A stretch of DNA of 64,000 bases, from contig NC_090118.1 in the NCBI RefSeq assembly GCF_023973825.1, positions 342,501 to 406,500 on the forward strand, written 5' to 3'. Positions 45,832-63,957 of this stretch are shown one piece after another. A model generated the notes under the pieces. That model did not search any database. It was not told where the DNA came from and worked only from the letters and a program-made list of their open reading frames with translations. How positions within the stretch are numbered: position 1 is the first letter of the stretch; each line of letters begins with the position of its first letter. The translations under genes were made by a program, and so were the position numbers. Source of the DNA: Plasmodium brasilianum. Its lineage: Eukaryota; Apicomplexa; Aconoidasida; Haemosporida; Plasmodiidae.

Positions 45832-47318
45832 TTACTTCATACAGTTTGATGAGTTAAGGGAACACTTATATTGATATTTAAAACATACAAACTTCTTAAC
45901 ACTATTAATGATTTTATTTTTTTTTTTCATTTTTTTCGTTATCAAATTATCAATAAATTCAAACTCGTAAGCATATATATCTCTTAACTCATTAAACAAT
46001 TTTAAATAGGTGTTTGTGTCAAAAGTTTTGCTTAAGTCTGTTTCATAAGGAGAACAACATAAAACAGATCGAATGGCTAAAATTAATTTACTATCATACG
46101 AGAAAGATTCATATGATTGTGTTGCCTTTTCGGATATATAAATAATTTTTTTTGCTTTTTGTTGTTTGTACGCTAAATATAAAGAATGAGCTGGATTTAC
46201 AATTTTGTCATTTTTTGAAAAAATATAAATTGTTGGTATCGTTATATCTTCAATAAAAAACACAGGACATACATTATTTATGTCATACTGAAAACTTCTT
46301 TTTATTTTTCTCCTTGCAAAATATAAACAGATGTTTTTAAAAAGTATCTCTCTTTTTCTCTTTGCTCTTAAGTGGAATGTTGTCTTGTATAATTCTACTA
46401 AAGACACATATGGCGAATCCAAAATCTGTTGCAAAGTGTCGACAAAAAAGGACATGAAAATGTTATTTGTAGGATGTGTGCTATCAGCTCAACTGGAGAG
46501 TAACTACCCACACAAACACACACACACATACACACACATATACCCACACATACACACACACATACACACATATACATACACACATATACATACACACATA
46601 TACATACACACACATATACATACACACATATACATACACACACATATACCCACACATACACACACATATACCCACACATACACACACATATACCCACACA
46701 TACACACACACATATACACACATATACATACACACACACATACACACACGTCCTCATGTGCATCATTGGTGCAGATTGTCCAGTATACACAGTAGAATAA
46801 GAAGAGGACGTATCGCTTGTACAATGTATTACTAGTAATTTGATGTTGTCATCCAAAGATGCTACAATAATTGAACTTACAGCACCACAATATTTTCCCC
46901 AAAGAGCAAAATTTTTGATTTTTTCTACATTCCTTAAGTGATTTAAAATTAAAAACAAATCTTGGGGTTCATTCCACCCTTTTGTTGAATAATACCCATC
47001 AGATAAACCACATCCTGCACAGTCATAAGAAAAAACAGAGCATTCACATATAAGAAGGATGTGCAAAATGTCCAGTACCTCCAACTGACAACTACTACTT
47101 GAGTGAGTATATATAACACAAGGTGTATTTTCATTATAATTAAATGGAGTAAAGAAAGAACACTTGAGTTTTTCTCCTCGTCTATTCTTTATTATTAGGT
47201 CTCTTCTATAATAATTTTTATCATAAAATTGCAAAAATATTGGACCTAAAAATTCCTCTTCATACGCATCTCTTGGTTGTCTTAAAAAAAACATTAAAAG
47301 TTCATATAAATGAAACAT
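45832..47318 (-). CDS. alpha/beta hydrolase-fold protein, probably inactive
   Basis: Exons 47318-46833 and 46425-45832 join in phase 0 (donor GTAATA, acceptor AACAG) to 359 residues. The join restores the family run IKLL/ILDSPYVSL. The chain follows the Bem46/ABHD17-like pattern common in apicomplexans: PRDAYEEEFLG, NRRGEKLKCSFFTPF, VFSYDCAGCGLSDGYY, GWNEPQDL, FALWGKYCGAV, LDSPY, and PTIYIFSKNDKIVNPAHS. The nucleophile elbow normally reads GxSxG; here it is G141-K-Y143-C-G145, so the Ser is Tyr. The oxyanion HGN(S)G region reads THSSSS. The Asp (D235) remains, but the usual catalytic His (GHN-type motif) is replaced in SEKATQSYES. The fold is confident; enzymatic activity is unlikely. The intron carries a CA-rich microsatellite. 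It is in tandem with GCN5. Confidence 0.85.
46505..46750. repeat. CA/TACACA microsatellite in hydrolase intron
   Basis: A long array of ACACACATATACC/ACACATATACAT units fills most of the inferred intron 46426-46832. It creates spurious Thr-His or Val-Cys open frames on both strands. Confidence 0.85.
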
Positions 47319-48892
47319 GTTCTTTTATTTACCATTTGGAAATATTCGAATGAAGAACTGCTACATATGTGTATGTGCGCAATTTTGCTATTTTTCTAGT
47401 TGCTCCTATCTTGATCTCTATCCTGCATGTTCGCTAATTGCGCGGCCGAGCACACAGGGGCCTTCTGTGCATGTTTTTTCGAGTGATGCTGTTAATTATT
47501 AGCTAATTATTTGATAATTATTTGCTAATTATTTGCTAATTATTTGATAATTATTTGATAATTATTTGATAATTATTTGATAATTATTTGATAATTATTT
47601 GATAATTATCTGCTAATTATTTGATAATTATTTGATAATTATTTGCTAATTATTTGCTAATTATTTTGCTAATTACTTAAAGAATGTTTTGTTCGTGGGT
47701 TTATGTGAATGTATATACGCACATGTATTTACGCACATGTACTTACGCACATGTATTTACGCACATGTATTTATGCACATGTACTTACGCACATGTATTT
47801 ACGCACATGTACTTACGCACATGTATTTACGCACATAACTTGCATATCCTCACTCATATGCGAGTAAATTTCCGAGTGTTTTGGGTGTTCGCTCGCTGAC
47901 GATATACATAGAGCTACACAGTATTAACAAAAAATCTACATTTAATAATTTGTACCACTGTCAATCAACACAAAGACGACATAAAAGCAGATTATGTATC
48001 CCCAAGTAAGGGGTTAAGAGAATGAATTAATGAGCTGTTCGCGCTGCAATAATTGTAAAGAGCTCTATATTTTCAGCTTACTTTTATGCCTTTTATTTTA
48101 TTTTTATTTTTATGTCTACTTTTTTCCTGCTTTATTTGAACTTTCATGTCTTCTTCTACATTATTTTACACATGTTCTGTATGCATCATAAAATTAAGGT
48201 TTTTACTCTTTTTTTTTTTTTTTTTCCTTTTTTCTGATAATACTTTATGCACATTACTCCTAATTATAAAAAAGTAAATGAGCTCAAAATGTAAAAACAG
48301 AAAAAAAAAAAAAATAAATAAAAGTATCTTTTTTAAATTCCTATTTGTGCTGAAGGCACACATATGTAAATTGTTGTGGCTATACAAAAGTAATGATAAC
48401 AATATAAAAATAATTGTATCAATTGTAGGAATCAATTTTCTTATGTTCACGTTTGAAAAAGGGGTACAGAAAGACGTATTGTTAATGTATGGCTTGTGCG
48501 AATAAGGCTGCAAATCTGGAAAAGACACAACTAGTACACAAAGATGAACAGGGAGAAATGGACGAAAAAGTTTTATATATATATTACATATTTATGATAC
48601 CTGAAAAAAAAAAAGAAACAAATTTAAATAGCATTGCAATTTAACACCCTAGGCGGGATTTGCAAATGCATATGATAAGCTTTTTCCAAAATATTTAAGC
48701 ATTTTAGTATTTACTCTTTTACAATTTCAATAATTTGCTGTTTCACTATTTTACTATATTACTATTTTTGTTTTAAAAAATACGTTAGAAAGTTTGGCGC
48801 AAAAAATTCAATATTTTTCATATTACATGTTGTAATAACATCTTATTTCTAAATGGTCAAAAAAAAAAAAAAAATAAACCAGCCATGCCAAC

Positions 48893-48924
<32 letters not shown>

Positions 48925-49293
48925 TTATTTATTTATATATTTATTTATTTATATATTTATTTATTTATTTATATATTTATTTATTTATTTATATATCTAT
49001 TTATTTATTTATGTTTATATAATTGCGGAATATGTCTGAAACATAAATATAAAAAAATTATAACATCAATAAGAAAAAGCAAAGGAGGGCACGCACGAAC
49101 GCATGGTCTCATAAGGTTAAGCTACACCAAATGAACATTAATAAAAATACAGTACATAAATTGAATGAAGTAGAATAACAGGAAAATTAAATAAAATAAA
49201 GGGTGTACAACTAATTTGTACACATCACTAGGTATAGGAACATAAGCAAATAAATAATTTATCTGTTTGTTTCTATTATCACCTCCACTTCCT

Positions 49294-49328
<35 letters not shown>

Positions 49329-49541
49329 AATTGAGTCATCATATTATAAATTTTATGGCAAATATAATAAGCTGAAAACTTTAAGACGGTTCAAAACAAG
49401 TCAATCATAATATTTATCTGCACCAGAAGGATTTGAACTCCATAATACTTTTTTTTCACTTTTACCTTCTTCTCATCAAAAATTAAAAAAAAAAAAAAAA
49501 GAAAAAAAAGAAAAAGAGATAGTATAACGTAACAGCACATA
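47319..49541. other. intergenic spacer hydrolase-GCN5
   Basis: This is upstream of the hydrolase-like gene. About 47500-47675 is a 12-bp array (TTGATAATTATT). About 47710-47836 is a 14-bp array (CACATGTATTTACG). About 48900-49015 is an ATTTATTTATAT run. Poly(A) occurs near 49300 and 49485. One small ORF at 48278 is listed separately; the rest holds nothing I can support. Confidence 0.55.
48278..48505 (+). CDS. possible small membrane protein (75 aa)
   Basis: An intact ORF with ATG in AAATG context. It has a basic start (MSSKCKNRKKKKINKS), one likely membrane helix (IKIIVSIVGINFLMFTF) and a short tail (KGVQKDVLLMYGLCE). Amino-acid use is protein-like rather than repeat-driven. The opposite strand is also open here but lacks an early ATG. 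No family recognised. It is antisense to both flanking genes. Confidence 0.35.
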   Translation: MSSKCKNRKKKKINKSIFFKFLFVLKAHICKLLWLYKSNDNNIKIIVSIVGINFLMFTFEKGVQKDVLLMYGLCE

Positions 49542-56407
<6,866 letters not shown>

Positions 56408-58977
56408 ATCTTTTTCATTATTTTTACTAAAAGTGTTAGCCAAAAATGGATGGGTAAAAAACGAAGTTTAAAATTTAGAAAAAAAAAAAAAAAATTAACG
56501 CAAAAAAAATACTGGGGTAACAAACGAAGCGCATAAAATGGATAAAAAATGCAAAAAAAAAAAAAAAAAGAAATCGAAGAAAAATCTTTTTAACGATTAA
56601 AATTGTTAAAAATATTTGAGCTTTTTTAAATTACGCTTTTTTGAATTACGCTTTTTTGAATTGCGCGTTTTTGAATTGCGCGTTTTTGAATTGCGCGTTT
56701 TTGAATTGCGCGTTTTTGAATTGCGCGTTTTTGAATTACGCGTTTTTGAATTACGTTTTTTGGATTACGCTTTTTTGGATTACGCTTTTTTGGATTACGC
56801 TTTTTTGAATTACGCTTTTTTGGATTACGCTTTTTTGAATTACGCTTTTTTGAATTACGCTTTTTTGAATTACGCTTTTTTGAATTACGCTTTTTTGAAT
56901 TACGCTTTTTTAAAATACGCTTTTTTAAAATTCGCCTTTTTTTTCCTTTTTCTTTTTTTTTTTTTAAAAAAGAGATAATTTTAAAGAATAATTCATAATA
57001 CGAAAAAAAATATGCAATTTATTCTTGGAAGCATTGAAAATACTCATCAAAGGGTAAACAAAATAAACAGCAGGTACATTGTACACGTATGCATGTATAT
57101 GTATAAATATATATATGCATACAAACATATATTATACGTGAACATATAAATGGCAATGTCGTGTAGTTGAAAATGCCTTCGCTTTTTTTTCCATTTCGAA
57201 TTGGTTAAGGATGAATATTATTATATAAAATATGTAAGAAATTTCCCTTTCGAAATTTTGTTGGATACGCTATGCAAACTAAGCTTTAAAATTTTTTTTC
57301 ATTCGTTATTTTCTTCAAAATGACGAAATAACGAATTATAGTAAAGTATACTTATATAATAATATGTAATAATACCTTTTATAATTTTTCTATTGCGTAT
57401 TTCTTCAATTATTTGTATTTTTTTTTTTTTTTTATCTCTTGTTTATGCAAAATTATAACCGATGATACAGGTATATATTTTAAAAAAGGCCAAGGGCAAT
57501 ATTTTTAACGATATAGAATAAGAATATATATGTTACATTCCCTTTTTTACAATTCTTTTATTGTTCATGTTCCTGGTTCGGAGTTGTATTTCTCATTTTT
57601 TCCTTTTATTTTTGTCGAATTTTTTCTTGTCAATTTTTTTTTTTTTTTTATATGTTCCTCAAATATTTGAGGTAATCCTTATAGTCAACGCAAAAAGAAA
57701 TTTTTTTTTTTTTCAGCCATTTAAGGAAATTTTACATAAAATTGTACTATTATTTTTATATTCCCTTTTTTTTTTACTTCTTTTTTTACTTCCTTTTTTA
57801 CTTCTTTTTTTACTTCTTTTTTTACTTCTTTTTTTACTTCTTTTTTTACTTCTTTTTTTTACCCTTTTTTTTACCCTTTTTTTACCTTTTGTTTACCTTT
57901 TTTTACCCTTCTTTTACCTTTTGTTTACCTTTTTTTACCCTTTTTTTGGTTATACACATTATATTAAGAAAAGAGGGAGTAGAACACCAATTTTATTTTT
58001 TTTTTGTATGCATTTTTTTTTGAACGAAAAACGAGTATTTGTTGACGTTGCACATTTGTCCTTTTAATTTATTATTATATGGATACTTAAAAAAAAAAAT
58101 GTTTTCCTTATGTATTTCGAAAGTAACATATAAAAAAATAAAAATTTATAAAATAGTTGAAGGTGTTAAAAAGGTTAACCATGTACATTTTTTGTTATTG
58201 TTTTACTCTTTCACGTCCGTATAATTTTTTTGTGTGAGCTAAAAATTTAATGCAGTTGAGAATGCTATATGTGCTTATTGGCATATTTGCAAGTGTATGC
58301 GCGTCTGTATGGTTTGGATGATTTTGCCTTATAGCAACGTGTGGTAGGAATATATATATATATATATATATATATGTTTATATGTATATATAATTGCCGA
58401 AGAGATATATATGAAACCTTTGGCATATTTATTTATAAACAAAATTATGCGTAGCTAAATTATGTTTATGCAAATATCCTAGTTTAATTAAGGAAACAGT
58501 CGTCCTTACTGAACCAACAAAACTTAAATTAAGGGTATATCTATTTAAATGCGAACTTTTTATATTTATAAAATATGCTTAAATCAATGTTTTACTTTTT
58601 TTATGTATTTATATTAAGCTATTAAAGATTATTTTATTGTTAATTTGTTCAATTGAGAGCAAATTCTTTTTAGCTCTTCTTTTTTTTTCCTTTTTATTGT
58701 TCGTCGTTGACTTTTGCCCTATATCAGTATAGCATAAGGGTATATCGCAAAACAAAAAAAAGTAAAGCAAATAAAAAAAAAATAATAAATAAATGAATAA
58801 AAAATAGGGACAAAAGGAAAAAATGGAAAAACAATTAAAAGAAAAACAGGAAAAATTTTGGAATAAATATGAACAAATTGGAAAAAATTAAAAGGGAAAA
58901 GGGGAAATACGGCAGAAAAGAAAAAACATAGAAAAACTGTAACATTAAAGTAATTTTACACGTCTGTTGTTTAAATA
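56408..58977. other. divergent promoter region upstream of GCN5
   Basis: It contains the 15-bp array listed separately, an 11-bp inverted repeat at 57301-57336, and a TTTTTACTTC/TTTTTACC T-rich array (57770-57950). A (TA)n run lies at 58350-58375. A T-rich ORF at about 57561-58067 and a short ORF at about 58102 (MFSLCISKVTYKKIK) are open but not convincing. Confidence 0.5.
56630..56940 (+). repeat. 15-bp tandem repeat upstream of GCN5
   Basis: About 20 copies of TTGAATTACGCTTTT with variants (TTGAATTGCGCGTTT, TTGGATTACGCTTTT) begin about 220 bp upstream of the GCN5 start codon. Variant copies are clustered by type, which indicates local spreading of variants. A GC-containing core (TACGC or TGCGCG) recurs in an otherwise AT-only background. 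Confidence 0.9.
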
Positions 58978-60321
58978 ATGAACCACTTGAGTTGTGTCTT
59001 TTGCATTGTTCTCATTATAAGTGCTACTGAATTTTGTGTAAATATTTGTCGTAAAAGGTACGTATAAAGTTTTTTAAATTTACAAACAAGGCAATATTTC
59101 TCATAAAAATGATCTATAATAAGGTATATATATATATATATGTATTTACTTAGATGAGCAAATTTAATAATATTATTGTATGTACTTTTTATTGTACTAT
59201 ATTTTATTGTACTATATTTTATTGTACTATATTTTATTGTATTTAATTTTATTGTATTTAATTTTATTGTATTTTATTTTATTGTATTTTATTTTATTGT
59301 ATTTTATTTTATTGTATTGTATTTTATTCTTTTTTTTTTTCTTCTAATAAATGGAAATTAAAATTTTCTCTCCTCATTTTTGCTTCTTTATTATGTTAAT
59401 ACTGGTACATTCGTACTTGTATAGCAAACGAGCAGTATACATTCTTATTTTTACATAAATGTTCATGTGATACAAAACAAAATTAAAAAAAATGAACAAA
59501 ACGAAACAAAATAAAAAAAAATAATAATAAAAATAAAATAAATAAACAAAACGAAACAAAATAAACAAAAAAAAATAAATAAACAAAAAAAAATAAATAA
59601 ACAAAAAAAAATAAATAAATAAAACAAAATAAATAAATAAAACAAAATAAATAAATAAAACAAAATAAATAAATAAAACAAAATACACAAAACGAAATAC
59701 ACAAAACGAAATAAACTTGGCAAAATAACACTGCTATTTCGCAGGTTTAAAGCTATTTCGTTTACTGTTCAGAAAATGTGTAATTCCTTCATAAAACCTA
59801 TGACCTTGTAACACTTTTAGCACGTGTAGGGCAACTGATACTTCTAATGATGCTAATTATAAGCGACTCAAAAATAAATTAATCTAGGTGCGTATTTATA
59901 AAAAAGAAAAATAAAATATTGTATTTTTATGTTCCCCTCACGAGAAGAATCTTACCTTCTGTGTTGCATATAAAAATTGTTAAAAGCATTTTAAATGGTC
60001 TACTCCTAAAGAAGCAGAGTAAATATGTACATATATATAATCATATATATAATCATACTTATATGCATAAATATATGCATACGTACATACATTTTTATGT
60101 GTTTGTATGTGATTTACATTTTACAAAAGTAATTATATCTGCAGGTGCATAATGCCCTTTTAAGAATTTCCATATTTTTGCTTACATTAAATTACCATTT
60201 GCTTAAACATGTACGTATAACACATATATTTAACATACATATATATATGTATGTTATATGTACAAAACATATATACATATATATAATATGCAATTTATCT
60301 TTTCCGCGTGCAATGATTTAA
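58978..60321 (+). CDS. candidate secretory or apicoplast-targeted protein, multi-exon
   Basis: Exon 58978-59057 encodes a textbook signal peptide (MNHLSCVFCIVLIISATEFC) followed by NICRK and ends at a GTACGT donor in phase 2. Exon 59888-60026 (after AATCTAG) continues in frame with a strongly basic, protein-like stretch (VPLTRRILPSVLHIKIVKS, LLLKKQSKY) and ends at GTACAT. Exon 60145 onward (after TCTGCAG) begins VHNALLRISIFLLTLNYHLL. If the next GTACGT at 60211 is not used, the frame closes at 60321 (about 132 residues); if it is used, more exons follow that I could not place. A signal peptide followed by a Lys/Asn/Arg-rich segment is the pattern of an apicoplast bipartite leader. No family recognised. 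All junctions are inferred. Confidence 0.42.
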
Positions 60322-60758
60322 AAAAAATCAATATAAAGGTAAAAATAAAAGAAAAAATAAACGAAAAAAATAAAGAAAAAAGGTAACTACAATAATATCA
60401 CGTGCACTGCATCTCCTAAAAAAGATAAAAAAACCTAGAAGCATAAATATAAAATATGCAAAATAAATTATAACCAATGTTTTTAGAAAAATTGAAAGTT
60501 ACGACATTAAAATTCATATGCGCATAATGTATAAATTATGAAAATTGTACATACCACAAATTACATATATATATACATACGTATATATATATATATATAA
60601 TATATATATATAATATATGTACGTATTGCGTATATTTTTAAAAATATATAACATTTTGAAGGGGCCTATTTAATAATTCAATACAATATATATTCATGTT
60701 TTTTATCATTTTGCATTATTTTACTTTTTATTTTTACATTTATTTTATTATATACATG

Positions 60759-60793
<35 letters not shown>

Positions 60794-62062
60794 TTTTATT
60801 TATTATATTATATTTTATTTTTTTATTAAATTTTTTTTTTTTTTTGAACATTTTAATTGTCGTGATATGTTATTACATTGAATTTCTATCTATCATCCAA
60901 GTTAATTTTTTTAAAAAAAAAAAGAATATGCTAAAGTAGAAGAAAACAAAAAAAAAAAAAAAAAAAAAAAAAAAAACAGAAATAAAAACAACCAAATAGC
61001 GAAATAGCGAAAAAAAAAAAATTAAATTTATCTCGCTTTACGTCATATATATATACATATATATATGTAGGGGGGAAAACAAAATATTTCAATGTAACAA
61101 AATAGCACAGCAGGGAAATATTAAAAAAAAGAAAAAAGGAAATATATATTACGCGTATATGTGTATTTATGTATTATATATATTTATATATATATATATA
61201 TATACATACATACGTACATACATACATACGTACATACATACATACGTACATACATACATACATACGTACATACATACATACATACATACGTACGTACATA
61301 CATCCATACATACGTACGTATATATATGTGTGAATATATATGACGAGAGAAGGTAAAAGAAATAATCATATAACGGCATCCTAGGAATATTTTATATAAA
61401 AGAACAAACAAGTACAAAACTGTTTACGAAAAGGCATAAATTTCCCATTTGGGGAAATGACTATAAATTGGTTAAGTTATATATAAAATGATTACATAAA
61501 ATTAAAATTTGTAAAAATGTCAGCCTCAATAATAACACCCATCGTTTATAAGTATTCTTTACCTTGTTTAAGTTCTTAATACTGACATTCAATTATTAAT
61601 TTTTATTTTTTTTACAAAGTAAAACGTATATTACATATTTATTTACACATATATTTACACATATATTTACACATACATTTACACATATATTTACACATAC
61701 ATTTACACATATATTTACACATATATTTACACATATATTTACACATATATTTACATATTTAATTATATATTTATTTATGTATTTATTATTAATTTATTAT
61801 TTTTTTATTTTTTGGTTGTGAACACAGTAGTGTGCAAACTCTGCACTTTTCAATGTAAGAACAGATGTTGTAATAGCTAAGGGAGAGTACAAGTATATAC
61901 AAGTATACACATTTACTTATATACATATATGTAAGTTTATACATATTTGTAAATTTATACATATATAATAAAGCTCAGCTAGTATTAACAAGCTCCAAGT
62001 TAGAAGCGTTTGGAAATATAATAAAAATAAGTCAAATTATATAAAAAAAAAAAAAAGAAACA
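60322..62062. other. spacer and probable 5' region of the RRM gene
   Basis: Several TA and TACATACG arrays (about 60560-60620, 60750-60795, 61180-61320) and a 12-bp array TTTACACATATA (about 61635-61755). Acceptor-like sites and short open pieces (for example MFLEKLKVTTLKFICA at about 60478, MSASIITPIVYKYSLP at 61517) may be further exons of the upstream candidate or upstream ORFs. No gene is supported. Confidence 0.45.
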
Positions 62063-62742
62063 ATGTCATTAACAAATTCTTCAAAAATATTTATCGGGAG
62101 CATACCTAAAGATGTTACGGAGGTACGGTGCATTAAGTGATGTACAGTTGTGTGTGCATGTAAATATATATGCATATATACCTACATATATACATATATA
62201 CCTACATATATACATATATACCTACATATATACATATATACCTACATATATACCTACATATATACATACATATATACCTACATATATACCTACATATATA
62301 CATACATATATACCTACATATATACATACATATATACCTACATATATACATACATATATACCTACATATATACATACATATATACCTACATATATACATA
62401 CATATATACCTACATATATACATACATATATACCTACATATATACATACATATATACCTACATATATACATACATATAAACATACATATAAACATACATA
62501 TATACATACATATAAACATACATATATATATGTACATTTATAATGTATACCTGTATATGCATATAAACTTATGATATGGACCCTCTCTTTTTTATGCACA
62601 TCTTACTTAAAGCATTGAATGAAACATTGGACGACTAAGAATTTGTGTTGTACTCTTTTTGTGTAAATTGTTACATAAACATAGACACAACCATGGATGA
62701 GTTATAACAGTGCAAACGATCCGTGCTCGCATCAATACGTGA

Positions 62743-62801
<59 letters not shown>

Positions 62802-63957
62802 TTATTTACGTACACATGTATACATATTTGCGTGCATACATATGCATTTACTCCCACTTAATTTCACTTTTGCCCATATGTTTCTTCCCTTTCTGTGTAC
62901 TTGTACAGGAGGAGCTTAAAGCCGAGGCATCCAAATACGGCACAATAACGCAAGTGTATTACGTACCTGCAACTGCTCAAAGTCCAAGGGGGTGGGCATT
63001 CATCACTTATGAACAGAGGTCAGAAGCATACAAAGCTATTGAAGCTTTAGATTATAAGTGTATATTTCCAAATAGCCAAAGGCCTTTAGATGTACGATTC
63101 GCTAGCTATAAATATAATAACTCAAATGATATGCAAGCATCATCAAATAAGAATATATGGCAAAAACATGTAACATCAGACGGACATCCTTATTATTATA
63201 ATTCTGTTACTGGTCATTCACAATGGGAAAAACCGAAAGAAATAACACAAACTAATTATACTGGGAAAAGTGGAGTTGCATCTTTCGGTCCCCCTGGTGC
63301 CAATGTATTTGTTTTTCATTTGCCATCCCATTGGACGGATATGGAGTTGTACCAAGTAAGCGAAGCGCTTTGGCATGTGGTTGCGCTGGTGCATAGACAT
63401 ACATATATATGCACATACATATACGTACATAAATACATACATACGTACATAAGTGCATATATACACACACGCGTGTATATATATATATATATATATACAC
63501 GCGTGTGTGTGTATACCTTTGTGCTTCTTTTTGACTTTATATACTTAACTGTTCATATATGTGGTGTACTTATCTTCCTTCCCCTCTATTTTTACCTTAG
63601 CATTTCCAACATTTCGGGTATGTAGTAAGCGCAAGAATACAAAGAGATTCCAATGGCAGAAACAAAGGGTATGGATTTGTTAGTTTCAATAATACAGAGT
63701 CTGCATTAAATGCAATTAAGGGTATGCATGGATTTTATGTATCAGGAAAACATTTAAAAGTTCAGTTGAAAAAAGGAGAAGAACATTATGTACAGTTAAA
63801 TCAGTCTACACAACCACAGCTTACCCCTGCTCAACCATATACTGTACAACAGCCAATGATGGGAAATCATCATCAACCTTATATGACACATTTAATGTAT
63901 GGAGGTATGGATTCTCCCAATCAGATGAGATATAACACATATTCATTAAGTAGATAA
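62063..63957 (+). CDS. RNA-binding protein, RRM-WW-RRM (CELF/Bruno- or FCA-like)
   Basis: Exons 62063-62122, 62909-63355 and 63601-63957 join in phase 0 (donors GTACGG and GTAAGC, acceptors TACAG and CTTAG) to 287 residues. RRM1 has RNP2 KIFIGSIP and RNP1-like RGWAFITY (about 5-92). A WW domain follows (about 110-140: [20 protein letters not shown], then SQWEKP). The last RRM (about 163-245) has VFVFHLP and RNP1 KGYGFVSF; its start [10 protein letters not shown] and end HLKVQLKKG are those of the CELF third RRM. A short Gln/Pro/Met-rich tail ends the protein. CELF proteins control splicing, translation and decay of mRNA. RNA target unknown. Intron 1 carries a long TACATATATACC minisatellite. 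The stop lies just inside the window. Confidence 0.88.
62165..62535 (+). repeat. TACATATATACC minisatellite in intron 1 of the RRM gene
   Basis: 12- and 14-bp units (TACATATATACC, TACATATATACATA) repeat over about 370 bp. Many spurious frames on both strands (Tyr/Ile/His repeats) arise from it. A (TA)n run follows near 62752-62796, before the acceptor at 62908. Confidence 0.9.

Noticed and set aside
48166..48528. Minus-strand ORF opposite the 75-aa candidate
   Set aside because: It has no ATG until late, and a poly(T) run supplies much of its Phe/Lys content; the plus-strand ORF has a proper start.
48853..49134. ORF starting MVKKKKKINQPCQH and ending GLIRLSYTK
   Set aside because: The middle half is an ATTTATTT repeat, no intron signals remove it, and the coding-like tail is too short to support a gene.
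49425..49460. tRNA-like 3' half on the minus strand (GTTCAAATCC followed by TTCTGGTGCA)
   Set aside because: The matching 5' acceptor strand, D arm and anticodon arm are not present upstream within 75 nt; the upstream sequence is A/T-rich, so it is a chance match or a remnant.
57561..58067. 168-codon T-rich plus-strand ORF
   Set aside because: Most of it is Phe/Leu from TTTTTACTTC repeats; T-rich DNA is open by composition, and no conserved segment is evident.
62112..62599. Long overlapping Tyr/Ile/His and Cys/Ile/Val repeat ORFs on both strands
   Set aside because: They are translations of the TACATATATACC minisatellite inside intron 1 of the RRM gene; the same applies to 2025-2404, 8837-9223, 46331-46835 and 61159-61417.
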